Shown here: piece after piece, positions 36,963 through 45,112 of the stretch | Layout: every line of letters starts with the position of its first letter | Position numbering within the stretch: the first letter of the stretch is position 1 | NCBI GenBank assembly: GCA_963660485.1 | Contig: CAVKYH010000002.1 | Location: forward strand, 124,001 to 188,000 | Reading direction: 5' to 3' | Source: UBA6398 sp963660485 | GTDB lineage: Bacteria > Bacteroidota > Bacteroidia > Bacteroidales > Bacteroidaceae | DNA: 64,000 nt | Translations under genes and position numbers: made by a program | The notes under the pieces: generated by a model | The model's database searches: none | Told to the model about the DNA's origin: nothing | Seen by the model: only the letters and a program-made list of their open reading frames with translations

Positions 36963-37124
36963 AGATGCCGTGTAGTTTTTTCGCCCCCGCGAAACATGCT
37001 CCCCACGCCGCGTGCCGGCGCTTTTTTGCACGCTTGCAATGATAAAAATCAGCGCTGCGGAAGATTTTCTTGCATTTGTAAATTAAAAAGTGGGGCAACT
37101 CGCTTTTCTAACATCGTTTTTTTA

Positions 37125-37132
37125 TATATTTG
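37125..37132 (+). promoter_or_regulatory. -7 box for the nusB operon
   Basis: TATATTTG with a T-rich stretch (TTTT, 37104-37107) at about the -33 distance. The ATG at 37178 is 45 bases downstream. Confidence 0.6.
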
Positions 37133-37177
37133 CATCTGCGGCAAAAGCAACAATGCCGAAATGAAGATAAATCCATT

Positions 37178-38098
37178 ATGATAAATCGAGATTTAATACG
37201 TATAAAAGTCGTTCAATTAGTATATTCCTATTATCAGAATTCCGACAAGACCGTTGCGTCGACCGAGAAGGAATTGCTGTTCAGCCTGTCAAAGTCCTAC
37301 GACATGTACCGCTATCTGCTCATGCTCATAGGCAAGGTGTACGAATACGGGGTGAAAGATACCGAAGTGCAGCAAAACCGCGCCAAGCGCCTGCATCTTG
37401 ATGTGGAAATAGATACACGCTACGCCGACAATCGCTTTGCAAAGCAATTGGTGGAGAACCAGGAGCTCATCGACTTTGCCAACAACGCCGGCGCCGACAT
37501 AATGGACGAATCGCTCATAAAGAAACTCTACAAGGCGGTGAAGAATAGCGACGCCTACCGCGAATACATGAGCCTCAAGAAGCCCGAGTATGCCGACGAC
37601 CGCACATTTTGGCGCAAAGCCTACAAGGCGTGCTTCGTTCCCTGCGAGGATATCGACATCCTCTTCGAGGAAAAAAGCCTTTACTGGAACGACGACCGCG
37701 ATGTGGTAGACTCGTTTGTCATGAAGACGATAAAACGGTTTGATGAAGCCAATGGCGCCGCCCAGGAACTGCTCCCCGAATACGACAACGAGGAAGACCG
37801 CCAATTTGCCATAAAGCTGATTCACGAAACCCTGACCAAAGAGGAAGAATACCGCAACATCATCGATTCAAATGCCAAGAACTGGCAACTGTCGCGCATG
37901 GCGCTAATGGATGTGGTGATTATGCAAATTGCGATAGCCGAGATAATAAATTTCCCCTCCATTCCCGCCACGGTTTCAATCAACGAATATCTGGAACTCT
38001 CCAAGATCTACAGCACACCAAAGAGCTACGTCTATATCAACGGGCTTTTGGATTTCGTGGTAAAGAAACTCCGCTCCGAGGGAACAATCATGAAATAA
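37178..38098 (+). CDS. nusB: Transcription antitermination factor NusB
   Basis: A 306-residue protein. The NusB fold is clearest in the C-terminal half: NWQLSRMALMDVVIMQIAIA, PSIPATVSINEYLELSK and YVYINGLLDFVV. Bacteroidota NusB proteins are about twice the length of E. coli NusB because of an expanded N-terminal half, as seen here. NusB with NusE (S10) binds boxA and supports rRNA antitermination. The start was set 16 codons into the frame, at the ATG that gives MINRDLIRIKVVQLVYSYYQ. It heads the nusB-yajC-ybbR-coaE group. Confidence 0.93.
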   Translation: MINRDLIRIKVVQLVYSYYQNSDKTVASTEKELLFSLSKSYDMYRYLLMLIGKVYEYGVKDTEVQQNRAKRLHLDVEIDTRYADNRFAKQLVENQELIDFANNAGADIMDESLIKKLYKAVKNSDAYREYMSLKKPEYADDRTFWRKAYKACFVPCEDIDILFEEKSLYWNDDRDVVDSFVMKTIKRFDEANGAAQELLPEYDNEEDRQFAIKLIHETLTKEEEYRNIIDSNAKNWQLSRMALMDVVIMQIAIAEIINFPSIPATVSINEYLELSKIYSTPKSYVYINGLLDFVVKKLRSEGTIMK

Positions 38099-38163
38099 AC
38101 CCCAAGGCAGCAAATAAAATCACGCACATATAAAATAACAACAATAACTAACAATCAAGAAAA

Positions 38164-38493
38164 ATGACTCAAATGATTTCAATCCTTCAGGCCGCTCCGC
38201 AAGGACAAGGAGGTTTCGACGCCACTTTCCTTATAATGATTGTGGCAATTTTCGCAATCATGTATTTCTTCATGATACGTCCGCAACAAAAGAAGCAGAA
38301 GGAAATCCAAAAATTCCGCAACTCCCTCGAACCGGGAATGGATGTCGTTACCTACGGAGGCATTCACGGAAAAATCAAGGAGATTGACGACGCAAAGAAT
38401 GTCGTTGTGCTCGAAATTGCACGCGATGTAAAGATAACGGTAGAGAAGACCCACATCTTTGCAAACGCTGCAGCCACACAGCAAACACGCTGA
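38164..38493 (+). CDS. yajC: Sec translocase accessory subunit YajC
   Basis: A 109-residue protein with one membrane helix (about 20-40, FLIMIVAIFAIMYFFMIRPQ) followed by the family hallmark QQKKQKEIQKFRNSLEPGMD and VVTYGGIHGKI. It assists SecDF with the SecYEG translocon. The gap before it is A-rich and lacks a Shine-Dalgarno motif, typical of Bacteroidota. A tandem 21-bp repeat array follows the TGA. The yajC frame stays open across that array for 81 codons after the stop. Confidence 0.93.
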   Translation: MTQMISILQAAPQGQGGFDATFLIMIVAIFAIMYFFMIRPQQKKQKEIQKFRNSLEPGMDVVTYGGIHGKIKEIDDAKNVVVLEIARDVKITVEKTHIFANAAATQQTR

Positions 38494-38505
38494 TTTCATT
38501 CGTCG

Positions 38506-38705
38506 GGGCATACCGTTGAAACCACAGGGCACACCGCCCCTGCCATAGGGCACACCGTTCGCCTTTCAAGGCTTGCAGTCCAAACCATAGGGCGCGTTGC
38601 CCAAACCGTAAGGCTTGCAGTCCAAACCATCGGGCGTGTTGTTCGTACCATAGGGCTTGCTGTTCAAACCAGATGGTTTGCCGTTGAAACTATAGGGCTT
38701 GCCCC
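38506..38705. repeat. Tandem array with an exact 21-bp period between yajC and the YbbR-like gene
   Basis: Ten degenerate units with the anchor GGG/AGG/TGG at 38506, 38527, 38548, 38569, 38590, 38611, 38632, 38653, 38674 and 38695, each exactly 21 bases apart. The rough consensus is GGGCTTGCNGTTCAAACCAT plus A. Because 21 is a multiple of three, it is open in the frame of yajC after its stop and nearly open on the minus strand, where it would encode repeats like YGLNSKP. No start codon or ribosome-binding context supports a gene. Confidence 0.88.
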
Positions 38706-38766
38706 GCCGACAATGCTTCATTATAACCGCCGCGCATAGCAGCTCGGGCGGTGCATATCGGTTGCG

Positions 38767-39753
38767 ATGAAAATCAAGATAAACGTAAAAAACTTAAGGA
38801 GACTGTTTGCCAAAATTTGGAACAAGCAGTTCCTTAAGTTCTTGTTTTTTGTAGCCCTTTCCACCTGTTTCTGGCTTTTTCAGAACCTTAGTTCAAGCTA
38901 CGAAATGGAGTTTGAAATTCCGGTGCGCCTTGTCAACGTGCCTGAAAGGGTTGTGATAACGTCGCCGCCTCAGACAAAAATGCGCGTAATGCTCAAAGAC
39001 CACGGCTCAACGCTTTTGCAGTATCGCTACTTCATGGATTTTTCGCCCGTGGCCATAGATTTTTCGCAATACGACCAGCGCAGCGGACACGTTGCCATAC
39101 TTACGCGCGAACTCATCAAACAAGTTTCAAAACAGCTCTCGTCTTCCACCCACGTCAGCAGTTACCGTCCCGACACGATAGAGTATTATTACAACTACGG
39201 CGCGTTCAAGCGTGTTCCCGTGCGGCTTCGCGGAAACTTCAAGGCCGGCGGGCAGATGCGTGTCTCGGGTGTTTCGCTTATTCCCGACTCTGTGAGCGTC
39301 TATGCCCTGCAGAGTGTGCTCGACACCATATCTGCGGCGTATACCACGGCTTTGGAGGTGAACTCCCTGCGCAGCGATACCGATTTCTCCGTGCCTATCC
39401 ACGGAGTGAGGGGCGCGAAATTCATTCCGTCTCAGGTCAAGGCCAAAATTTATGTCGACATGATTACGGAGAAAACCGTCCAGGTGCCTGTGGAGATGGT
39501 GAATTTCCCGGCAACAAAGGTGCTGCGCACATTTCCGCCGCGTGTAAACGTAACGTTCCAGGTGGGCGCGTCGAAATACAACACGATAAATGCCGACAAC
39601 TTTGTGATTGTGGTGAGCTACGACGAACTTCTCGACAACACCACGGGCAAGTTTGTGCCCAAGTTGAAGACTATTCCCAACGGCGCTTCGCATGTGAGGA
39701 TTTCGCCCTCCGAGGTGGAATTTGTTATCGAGGATATTCTGTCGCCCGAGTGA
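38767..39753 (+). CDS. YbbR-like domain protein
   Basis: A 328-residue protein with one N-terminal membrane helix (about 20-42, FLKFLFFVALSTCFWLFQNL) and an extracytoplasmic part with YbbR-type beta modules (EIPVRLVNVPERVVITSPPQ; PVRLRGNFKAGGQM; VQVPVEMVNFPATKVLRTFP). In Firmicutes YbbR (CdaR) modulates the c-di-AMP cyclase CdaA; no cdaA is next to it here, so that link is not shown. The nusB-yajC-ybbR-coaE order is typical of Bacteroidales. coaE follows after one base. Confidence 0.85.
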   Translation: MKIKINVKNLRRLFAKIWNKQFLKFLFFVALSTCFWLFQNLSSSYEMEFEIPVRLVNVPERVVITSPPQTKMRVMLKDHGSTLLQYRYFMDFSPVAIDFSQYDQRSGHVAILTRELIKQVSKQLSSSTHVSSYRPDTIEYYYNYGAFKRVPVRLRGNFKAGGQMRVSGVSLIPDSVSVYALQSVLDTISAAYTTALEVNSLRSDTDFSVPIHGVRGAKFIPSQVKAKIYVDMITEKTVQVPVEMVNFPATKVLRTFPPRVNVTFQVGASKYNTINADNFVIVVSYDELLDNTTGKFVPKLKTIPNGASHVRISPSEVEFVIEDILSPE

Positions 39754-39754
39754 T

Positions 39755-40354
39755 ATGAACGGCAGGATAAGGGTCGGAATCACCGGCGGGATAGGGAGTG
39801 GCAAAAGCTATGTGTGCCGTCTGCTCAAGGCGGAGGGCTTTCCCGTTTTCGATACCGACACTTCGGCGCGCGAAGAGATGTTGCACAACCAGCTCCTGCG
39901 CTCGCGGCTCAAATCACTCGTGTCGCCCGACGTATTCCGTGCCGACGGAGCACTCAACAAACCTGTTATCCGAAAGTTTCTTCACTCTTCCCCGCAAAAT
40001 GCAGCCCTTTTCGACGGCGAGGTGCACCCTTGCGTCAGAACAAGGTGGCGCGAATGGGCGGAAAGCCAGGCATCGCCCGTGGTTTTCATGGAATGTGCGC
40101 TGCTCTACGAGGCCAATTTCCACACCGAGGTGGATTTCTCCCTGCTTGTCTCCGCTCCCGAGGATTTGAGGGTGCGCCGCGTGATGCAGCGCGACGGTAT
40201 TCCCGAGTCCACGGTGAGGAAATGGATTGGCATGCAACTTTCGGAGGAGGAGAAGACAAGGCGTGCCGATTTCGTGATATGCAACGACGGCAACCGGGAT
40301 TTGATGTCGCAAATCCGCCACGTTTTAGAGGCTGTTCAAGGGCGCGGACAGTAG
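39755..40354 (+). CDS. coaE: Dephospho-CoA kinase
   Basis: A 199-residue P-loop kinase carrying out the last step of coenzyme A synthesis. The Walker A motif is GITGGIGSGKSYVC near residue 8. DTDTSAREEM near 32, EVHPCVRTRWREWA near 90 and the lid region RRVMQRDGIPESTVRKWIGM near 140 fit the family. The start is the ATG directly after the YbbR stop; longer frames overlap that gene. It ends before repeat element 10. Confidence 0.94.
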   Translation: MNGRIRVGITGGIGSGKSYVCRLLKAEGFPVFDTDTSAREEMLHNQLLRSRLKSLVSPDVFRADGALNKPVIRKFLHSSPQNAALFDGEVHPCVRTRWREWAESQASPVVFMECALLYEANFHTEVDFSLLVSAPEDLRVRRVMQRDGIPESTVRKWIGMQLSEEEKTRRADFVICNDGNRDLMSQIRHVLEAVQGRGQ

Positions 40355-40412
40355 GTTTTCGGGGGTAAATTTTCGCCTTTTGCAGGCTTCTGAAAATCAA
40401 TGCGTTTGATGT

Positions 40413-40506
40413 GCCGAAAATTCCAAGGCATCTAATTTAAATTCCGGGCCATGAAATTTAAATTCCGACGCATCTAATTTCAACGAGATGCCTTGAAGTT
40501 TTTTTT
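40413..40506. repeat. 21-bp-phased element 10 (four heads)
   Basis: 94 bp, exactly one 21-bp unit longer than standard. Heads CCAAGGCATCT, CCGGGCCATGA, CCGACGCATCT and AGATGCCTTGA. Gaps are AATTTAAATT, AATTTAAATT and AATTTCAACG; the right outer spacer is a long T-run. It lies between convergent coaE and the zinc-ribbon gene. Confidence 0.88.
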
Positions 40507-40560
40507 GATATCCCGCATGGTTTTTCCGTAATGGCTTTTGGGGTGAAAAATAGGGCAGGT

Positions 40561-41556
40561 TCACACGTTTTTTGCCCCACAAAACGGGCACGTTCCCTTG
40601 TGGCGCAATTTGTGTCCGCATTTCCCGCAAACGTACCGGTACATGCGCTTTTTTCTGTACTCAACAAAGGCGAAATATGTATACACCACGAACAACGCAT
40701 AACCCACATAGATCATCGTCAATGCGGCAAAAACCAGATAAACCACCATCATCATTCCTCCAAGCGAGAGCAGATAGGGCACGGCGTCGCTCTTGCCCAT
40801 CTTGTGCCGCGCATCGTCGGCCGAGGCAAGCATAAGCAGAATCATAGACCAGAACCCCGTAATCATCAGAGCCAATATCGGGGGAACGATAAACGGGTTG
40901 AGCGTTGGGTGGAAGTAATATTCTTGCCACGTTTGCGGCACGAAATGCTGTATCGACGCATATACCATTGCTATCACAGCCACATTCACGCAAAGCAATG
41001 GGGGATAGATGCTGTCGATATCGTTGAAGTGCACAATCTTTGCCTTCTTGCGGCGAATGATACGCATCAGCACCACCGCCACGGCTATCACCGCCACACA
41101 GCAAAGCGCCACGGTGCGCCTGTTGCCGAAGGCGTGTATAAATTCCGAGATAGGGTCGTCGGGCACAACGCTTTTCAGCAGTTCATTCTCGCGCATCCAG
41201 CCTATGGTGTACTGGTCGCGCGCAATTTTCACCCACATGCTGTCCACGGTGTCGGTTGCGGCCTTTGCAATGTCGGCCACCACCACTCGGTCGCCCCTGT
41301 AAACCCACGCCGTGTCGCCGAGCGATTCCATGAGGTCGGCAGGCGATTGCGGCAGGAGCATAAGGCTGTCGCCCGTTACCTTGAAGTTGTAGTTTTCGGT
41401 ATAATGGTGTGTGTAGGAAAACTCGATTGAGTCGCGCTGGCGTGGGGTGCAGTCCCATTTCAAGTCCACCTTGGGGCGCGGATATTCACACCCCGCGGCA
41501 ACTATAAGCGTTGCCGCCAGCATTGCAAGGCGAACAAACAGTCTATTTCTCGGCAT
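40561..41556 (-). CDS. Lipoprotein/membrane protein with C-terminal zinc ribbon
   Basis: A 331-residue protein. A lipobox-like LIVAAGCEYP follows the N-terminal hydrophobic segment. The next 120 residues are extracytoplasmic and may hold a beta-rich domain. About five membrane helices follow (from 148 to 300). The C-terminus is a zinc ribbon, CGKCGHKLRHKGTCPFCG, on the cytoplasmic side. The function is unknown. Its start overlaps the end of the U32 gene by 14 bases, so it is the last gene of a metA-U32-zinc-ribbon group on the minus strand. Confidence 0.75.
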   Translation of the reverse strand: MPRNRLFVRLAMLAATLIVAAGCEYPRPKVDLKWDCTPRQRDSIEFSYTHHYTENYNFKVTGDSLMLLPQSPADLMESLGDTAWVYRGDRVVVADIAKAATDTVDSMWVKIARDQYTIGWMRENELLKSVVPDDPISEFIHAFGNRRTVALCCVAVIAVAVVLMRIIRRKKAKIVHFNDIDSIYPPLLCVNVAVIAMVYASIQHFVPQTWQEYYFHPTLNPFIVPPILALMITGFWSMILLMLASADDARHKMGKSDAVPYLLSLGGMMMVVYLVFAALTMIYVGYALFVVYTYFAFVEYRKKRMYRYVCGKCGHKLRHKGTCPFCGAKNV

Positions 41557-43357
41557 AAATCTTCATGATGCAGCATTTGCAGTCGAAATCCAGGCGAAAC
41601 CGTCGTCCGTCGCCCAGTTTCAGGAAGAGATACGAGCGGTCGCTGCCTTTTTTCTTCAGACACATTCCTATCTCGTGGCGCAGGCAGTAGCGGCATGTCA
41701 TGATTGGGGCGTCGGCAGGCGGATTGATTTCCCACGCCGGAGCCACTTGGGTTGCGCCGCAAAGCCTGTAGAATTTCTCGGCTTCCTTGTTGGCAATATT
41801 ATATGAGTAGTCGGGATTCTCGTCTATGCCCACGGCGTTGCGCCTCACGGTTGCCGGCGTTCTCTTGCGGCTTTCCGCCACAATGGCATCGGTTATCTTG
41901 CGCCGCGCTTCGGCAAGCAGCGACGACGGAATGAAGTATTCGTCGCTCTCTATCGCAGCCCCGCCCAGGCCGAACGGTGTGCCGCCGAGTTTGGTCAGTT
42001 GTGCAATGATGTTTGTGCGTTGCGGTTGGCGCGCCGTCTCGTGGGGGAAATCTATCGTGGCTTCTCCGCGCCGCTGCAACTCGTCTGTGCCGGTCAATAC
42101 GAAACCTCCGTCCTTCAGTGTGAGGCTGAAATCCACCGAGATGCGCCGCTCGGCCGACTGCCTCGCGAGGAGTTGCGAAAAACTCTCGTCGTGGTTGCGA
42201 AAAAGCGGCGTATGCTTGTGAATATCCTGCGGCATGGAGGCGGGATATAGCTTGCAGCCCTCCGCGCGGTTCACCCTGAAGCCACGAAGTTCGTCGTTGT
42301 CGTTGAAATAGCATAGCCCGTCGCCGTTGTTAAGCTTCTTGTGGCCCGAAACTATGATATGGCGCGCACCATATTCGCGTATTTCGCCCACGGGCTCGCC
42401 TATGCTTTTCGGCGTAGCGGGACAGGCGAGGCGCATAGTCCGTCCGTTCATGAAATAGTCGGTAAAGCCGCGGTTGAAACTCTTTTCCGGGTGGGGCGCA
42501 AACGACAGAGTGGTTTTTCCGGCCGATGCGCGCGCGTATTCCTGGCGTTTCGCGAAAATGGCGTCAAGTTTCGTGCGATACCAGGCGGTTATGTTTTTCA
42601 CATACTCCGTATCCTTTAACCGTCCCTCTATTTTCAGCGAGCTCACACCGGCGTCAATCAAATCTTCGAGCCATTCCGTGCGGTTGAGGTCGCGTAGCGA
42701 AAGCAGGTGTTTCTGTCTTAGTATTTTTTGCCCGTTTTGTGTTTCGAGGTCAAAGGGCAGCCGGCAAAACTGCGCGCACTCTCCGCGGTTTGCGCTGCGG
42801 TTGAAACAGAACTGCGAGGCATAGCAGCGCCCGCTGTAGCTCACGCAGAGCGCACCGTGTATGAAAGCTTCGAGACGCATGGCCGGGCATTCTTCGTGGA
42901 TAGCCTTGATTTCTTTCAGAGATAGCTCGCGCGCCAGAACAGCCGTGTCGAAACCTTCGCTGTAAAGCCGCTTGATTTTCTCGGGAGTGCGGTTGTCGCA
43001 TTGGGTGCTGGCATGGAGCGCAACGGGCGGCATGTCGCCGCCAAGGAGTGCCGCGTCCTGAATGAGCAGAGCGTCCACGCCCGCGTTGTATAGCTCGTGC
43101 GCCATGCGGCGTGCCTCGTCCACTTCGCCGTCATAGAGAATGGTGTTGAGCGTGGCGTATACCTTTGCGCCGTAAACGTGTGCCGTGTCGGCAAGGTGCC
43201 TTATGTCGTCGATGCTGTTGGCTGCCGCTTCGCGCGCGCCGTATTTCGGCGCGCCTATATACACTGCGTCGGCGCCGTGGACTATTGCCGCGATTCCGGT
43301 GTCGGCATTGCGGGCAGGCGCGAGCAGTTCGATTTTTCGCTGTAGGGGAGCGCTCAT
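41543..43357 (-). CDS. Peptidase U32 family protein (RlhA-like)
   Basis: A 604-residue protein beginning with IELLAPARNADTGIAAIVHG and carrying the U32 signature EAFIHGALCVSYSGRCYAS near 168, followed by the cluster-type cysteines NRGECAQFC. U32 proteins were named as collagenases, but several (RlhA, TrhP, UbiU/V) are iron-sulfur RNA- or ubiquinone-hydroxylating enzymes; RlhA-type tRNA/rRNA hydroxylation is the more likely role. The start overlaps the metA stop by four bases (ATGA). It is preferred over the frame's first codon at 43417, which lies within metA. Confidence 0.88.
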   Translation of the reverse strand: MSAPLQRKIELLAPARNADTGIAAIVHGADAVYIGAPKYGAREAAANSIDDIRHLADTAHVYGAKVYATLNTILYDGEVDEARRMAHELYNAGVDALLIQDAALLGGDMPPVALHASTQCDNRTPEKIKRLYSEGFDTAVLARELSLKEIKAIHEECPAMRLEAFIHGALCVSYSGRCYASQFCFNRSANRGECAQFCRLPFDLETQNGQKILRQKHLLSLRDLNRTEWLEDLIDAGVSSLKIEGRLKDTEYVKNITAWYRTKLDAIFAKRQEYARASAGKTTLSFAPHPEKSFNRGFTDYFMNGRTMRLACPATPKSIGEPVGEIREYGARHIIVSGHKKLNNGDGLCYFNDNDELRGFRVNRAEGCKLYPASMPQDIHKHTPLFRNHDESFSQLLARQSAERRISVDFSLTLKDGGFVLTGTDELQRRGEATIDFPHETARQPQRTNIIAQLTKLGGTPFGLGGAAIESDEYFIPSSLLAEARRKITDAIVAESRKRTPATVRRNAVGIDENPDYSYNIANKEAEKFYRLCGATQVAPAWEINPPADAPIMTCRYCLRHEIGMCLKKKGSDRSYLFLKLGDGRRFRLDFDCKCCIMKIYAEK

Positions 43358-44241
43358 TGTTTGTTCACGTAATAGTTGAGCCAATTGGAGTAGAAAGCGT
43401 CGGCAGCTCCGCGCCACGAATCGTTGATTCCCTTTTCGGGGCAGTTGTCAACGTAGTAATTCTCGGGCATGTCTATTTTCATTCCCCGTCCGAGGTCTCT
43501 GCGGTATTCGGTGTCGAGAGTTGTGGGAGAATATTCCAGGTGTCCCATCACGAAGAACTCGCTGCGGTTTTTCGGTTTTACGATGCCGACGCCCGAATCT
43601 GCGCCCTGCGCAAAAATCTCTAAGTCGTCCACTTTGTCGATGTCGCATTTCCTCACCTCGGTGTATCGGCTGTGGGGCATGTTGAACGTTTCGGGAATGC
43701 CGCGGAAGATAGGCAGGTTTTGCTTCATCAGTTTCTGTTCATACACCCCGAAGAGTTTTTTCTCCAGCGCGTATTTCTCCACGTGGTAGTGGTGGTAGAG
43801 TCCCACCTGCGCCCCCCAGCACAGATACACAGCCGAGCCTATCTCGGTGCGCGACCAGTCGAAAATCTCCGTCAGCTCTTTCCAGTATCTCACCTCCTCG
43901 AATGCTATCCTCTCCACCGGAGCGCCGGTAACTATCATGCCCTCGTATTGCTTCGAAGCCAGTTCGTCGAAGTTACGGTAAAAGGCGTCCATGTGCTCCT
44001 GAGGCGTGTTTTTGTACTGCTGTCCGCGTATCTTCACCGGCACAAGCTCCACCGGCAGCTCCGTCTTCGAGAGTTGCCGCGCTATGTCGTTCTCGGTTAC
44101 TTTTTTAATGGGCATCAGGTTGAGCAGGAGTATTTTCAGAGTCTTCACCCCCGGCGCAATTTCGCTTGCGGGGTAGATGGTGATTCCCTCATGGGCAAGT
44201 TCGGAAATCGCCGGCAGGTTTTGGGGTACGTAGAGAGGCAT
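43354..44241 (-). CDS. metA: Homoserine O-acetyltransferase, MetA family
   Basis: A 295-residue protein that starts MPLYVPQNLPAISELAHEGI. The catalytic cysteine is C141 in YLCWGAQVGLYHH, and the HTS-family motif MIVTGAPVERIAFEEVRYW surrounds the acyl-specificity site. Glu at position 110 (GAPVE) is the acetyl-CoA-type residue; succinyl enzymes such as E. coli MetA have Gly there (established for Bacillus cereus and E. coli MetA). It therefore probably makes O-acetylhomoserine, the substrate of MetY in this window. The longer frame from 44382 overlaps the promoter and is rejected. Confidence 0.92.
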   Translation of the reverse strand: MPLYVPQNLPAISELAHEGITIYPASEIAPGVKTLKILLLNLMPIKKVTENDIARQLSKTELPVELVPVKIRGQQYKNTPQEHMDAFYRNFDELASKQYEGMIVTGAPVERIAFEEVRYWKELTEIFDWSRTEIGSAVYLCWGAQVGLYHHYHVEKYALEKKLFGVYEQKLMKQNLPIFRGIPETFNMPHSRYTEVRKCDIDKVDDLEIFAQGADSGVGIVKPKNRSEFFVMGHLEYSPTTLDTEYRRDLGRGMKIDMPENYYVDNCPEKGINDSWRGAADAFYSNWLNYYVNKQ

Positions 44242-44310
44242 TGCTATAAAGATTTTCCGACCTGCGAAACGCTGAAAGCCTTTCGCGGGAACGGTGTTGA
44301 TGTATCGTTG

Positions 44311-44318
44311 CAAATTTA
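44311..44318 (-). promoter_or_regulatory. -7 box for metA-U32-zinc-ribbon
   Basis: The minus strand reads TAAATTTG, about 70 bases before the metA ATG. No clear -33 box is visible. Confidence 0.5.
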
Positions 44319-44431
44319 CGCAAAATTCCCGTTTCTCCCGCCCATGCAAGCCGCGATTTTGCGCTTTTCGCTCCAGCCCCATGCCCCGCGCTGCATGTGC
44401 TTTGCCCTGCCGTTTTTCCTACAAGGCATCT

Positions 44432-44504
44432 CGCAAAAACTCCAAGGCCCGGAATTTAAATTCCGACGCATCTAATTTAAATTTCATGGCCCGGAGTTTT
44501 TCGC
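44432..44504. repeat. 21-bp-phased three-head element 11
   Basis: 73 bp between divergent genes. Heads CCAAGGCCCGG (a hybrid of two head types), CCGACGCATCT and TCATGGCCCGG; outer spacers CGCAAAAACT and AGTTTTTCGC. To its right are a TA-rich run near 44540-44560 and about 120 bases in which I see nothing, up to the promoter at 44686. Confidence 0.88.
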
Positions 44505-44685
44505 CCTGCGCAAGCCGTAAATTCCACCTCCGTTAGCGTTGCTATATAATATATATATGCGTGTGGCAAGATGCCGTTTCCGCGTTTTTTTGCCACGGGC
44601 TTTCTTGATTGCAAAGCCGGGATTTCAAAACACAAGGTTTTGGCTGTTAAGAATTTGTTTACTCGATAAAAAACTTTGCAATTGT

Positions 44686-44717
44686 TTTGTCTCTTTTATG
44701 GAATATACTTATTTTTG
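44686..44717 (+). promoter_or_regulatory. Promoter with a long leader upstream of the secreted-protein gene
   Basis: -33 TTTG (44686-44689), a 20-base spacer, then -7 TATTTTTG (44710-44717). It fits the consensus well, but the next large gene starts almost 400 bases downstream. Confidence 0.65.
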
Positions 44718-44967
44718 CACCTAAATATGGAATGGTAAGAATCGGGGCAACCCGCATTCCTGTTGCAATGTGTTTCTGTGAAAAGCAGTGCAACGCGGCT
44801 GAAAACCGCATTGCGACAACCGTTCCGGCGAAGAAATTTTGGATTGACAGACGAAGTGGATAATTTGGCGTATAAACTGAATAAAACCGCCTGTAAACAG
44901 GGACGGGTGATGCCTCAGAAGTTGATTAAAAGGGATTCGAACTAAACAGAAATCAGCATTAGTGAAA

Positions 44968-45105
44968 ATGAAAGATGCAGCAATCGTAAAATTTGCTAAC
45001 CGTGCACACAGTGCATGGGCTATAGGCTTTTTAGGCTGCAAAGAGTTGAACGGGAAATCCACCGATGCGAACAAAAGAGTACTAACAATTAAAATGACTA
45101 AATAA
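44968..45105 (+). CDS. Possible 45-residue leader-encoded protein
   Basis: A small frame, MKDAAIVKFANRAHSAWAIG and onward, ends with TAA seven bases before the next gene. It lies within the long leader of the secreted protein. It contains one cysteine and a short hydrophobic patch and has no recognisable family. It could be a leader peptide or chance. Support is limited to position and the A-rich sequence ahead of its ATG. Confidence 0.3.
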   Translation: MKDAAIVKFANRAHSAWAIGFLGCKELNGKSTDANKRVLTIKMTK

Positions 45106-45112
45106 ATAACAA

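Noticed and set aside
44242..44382. 47-residue N-terminal extension of metA
   Set aside because: It spans the -7 box. MetA proteins begin with MPLYVPQNLP-like residues, which start at 44241.
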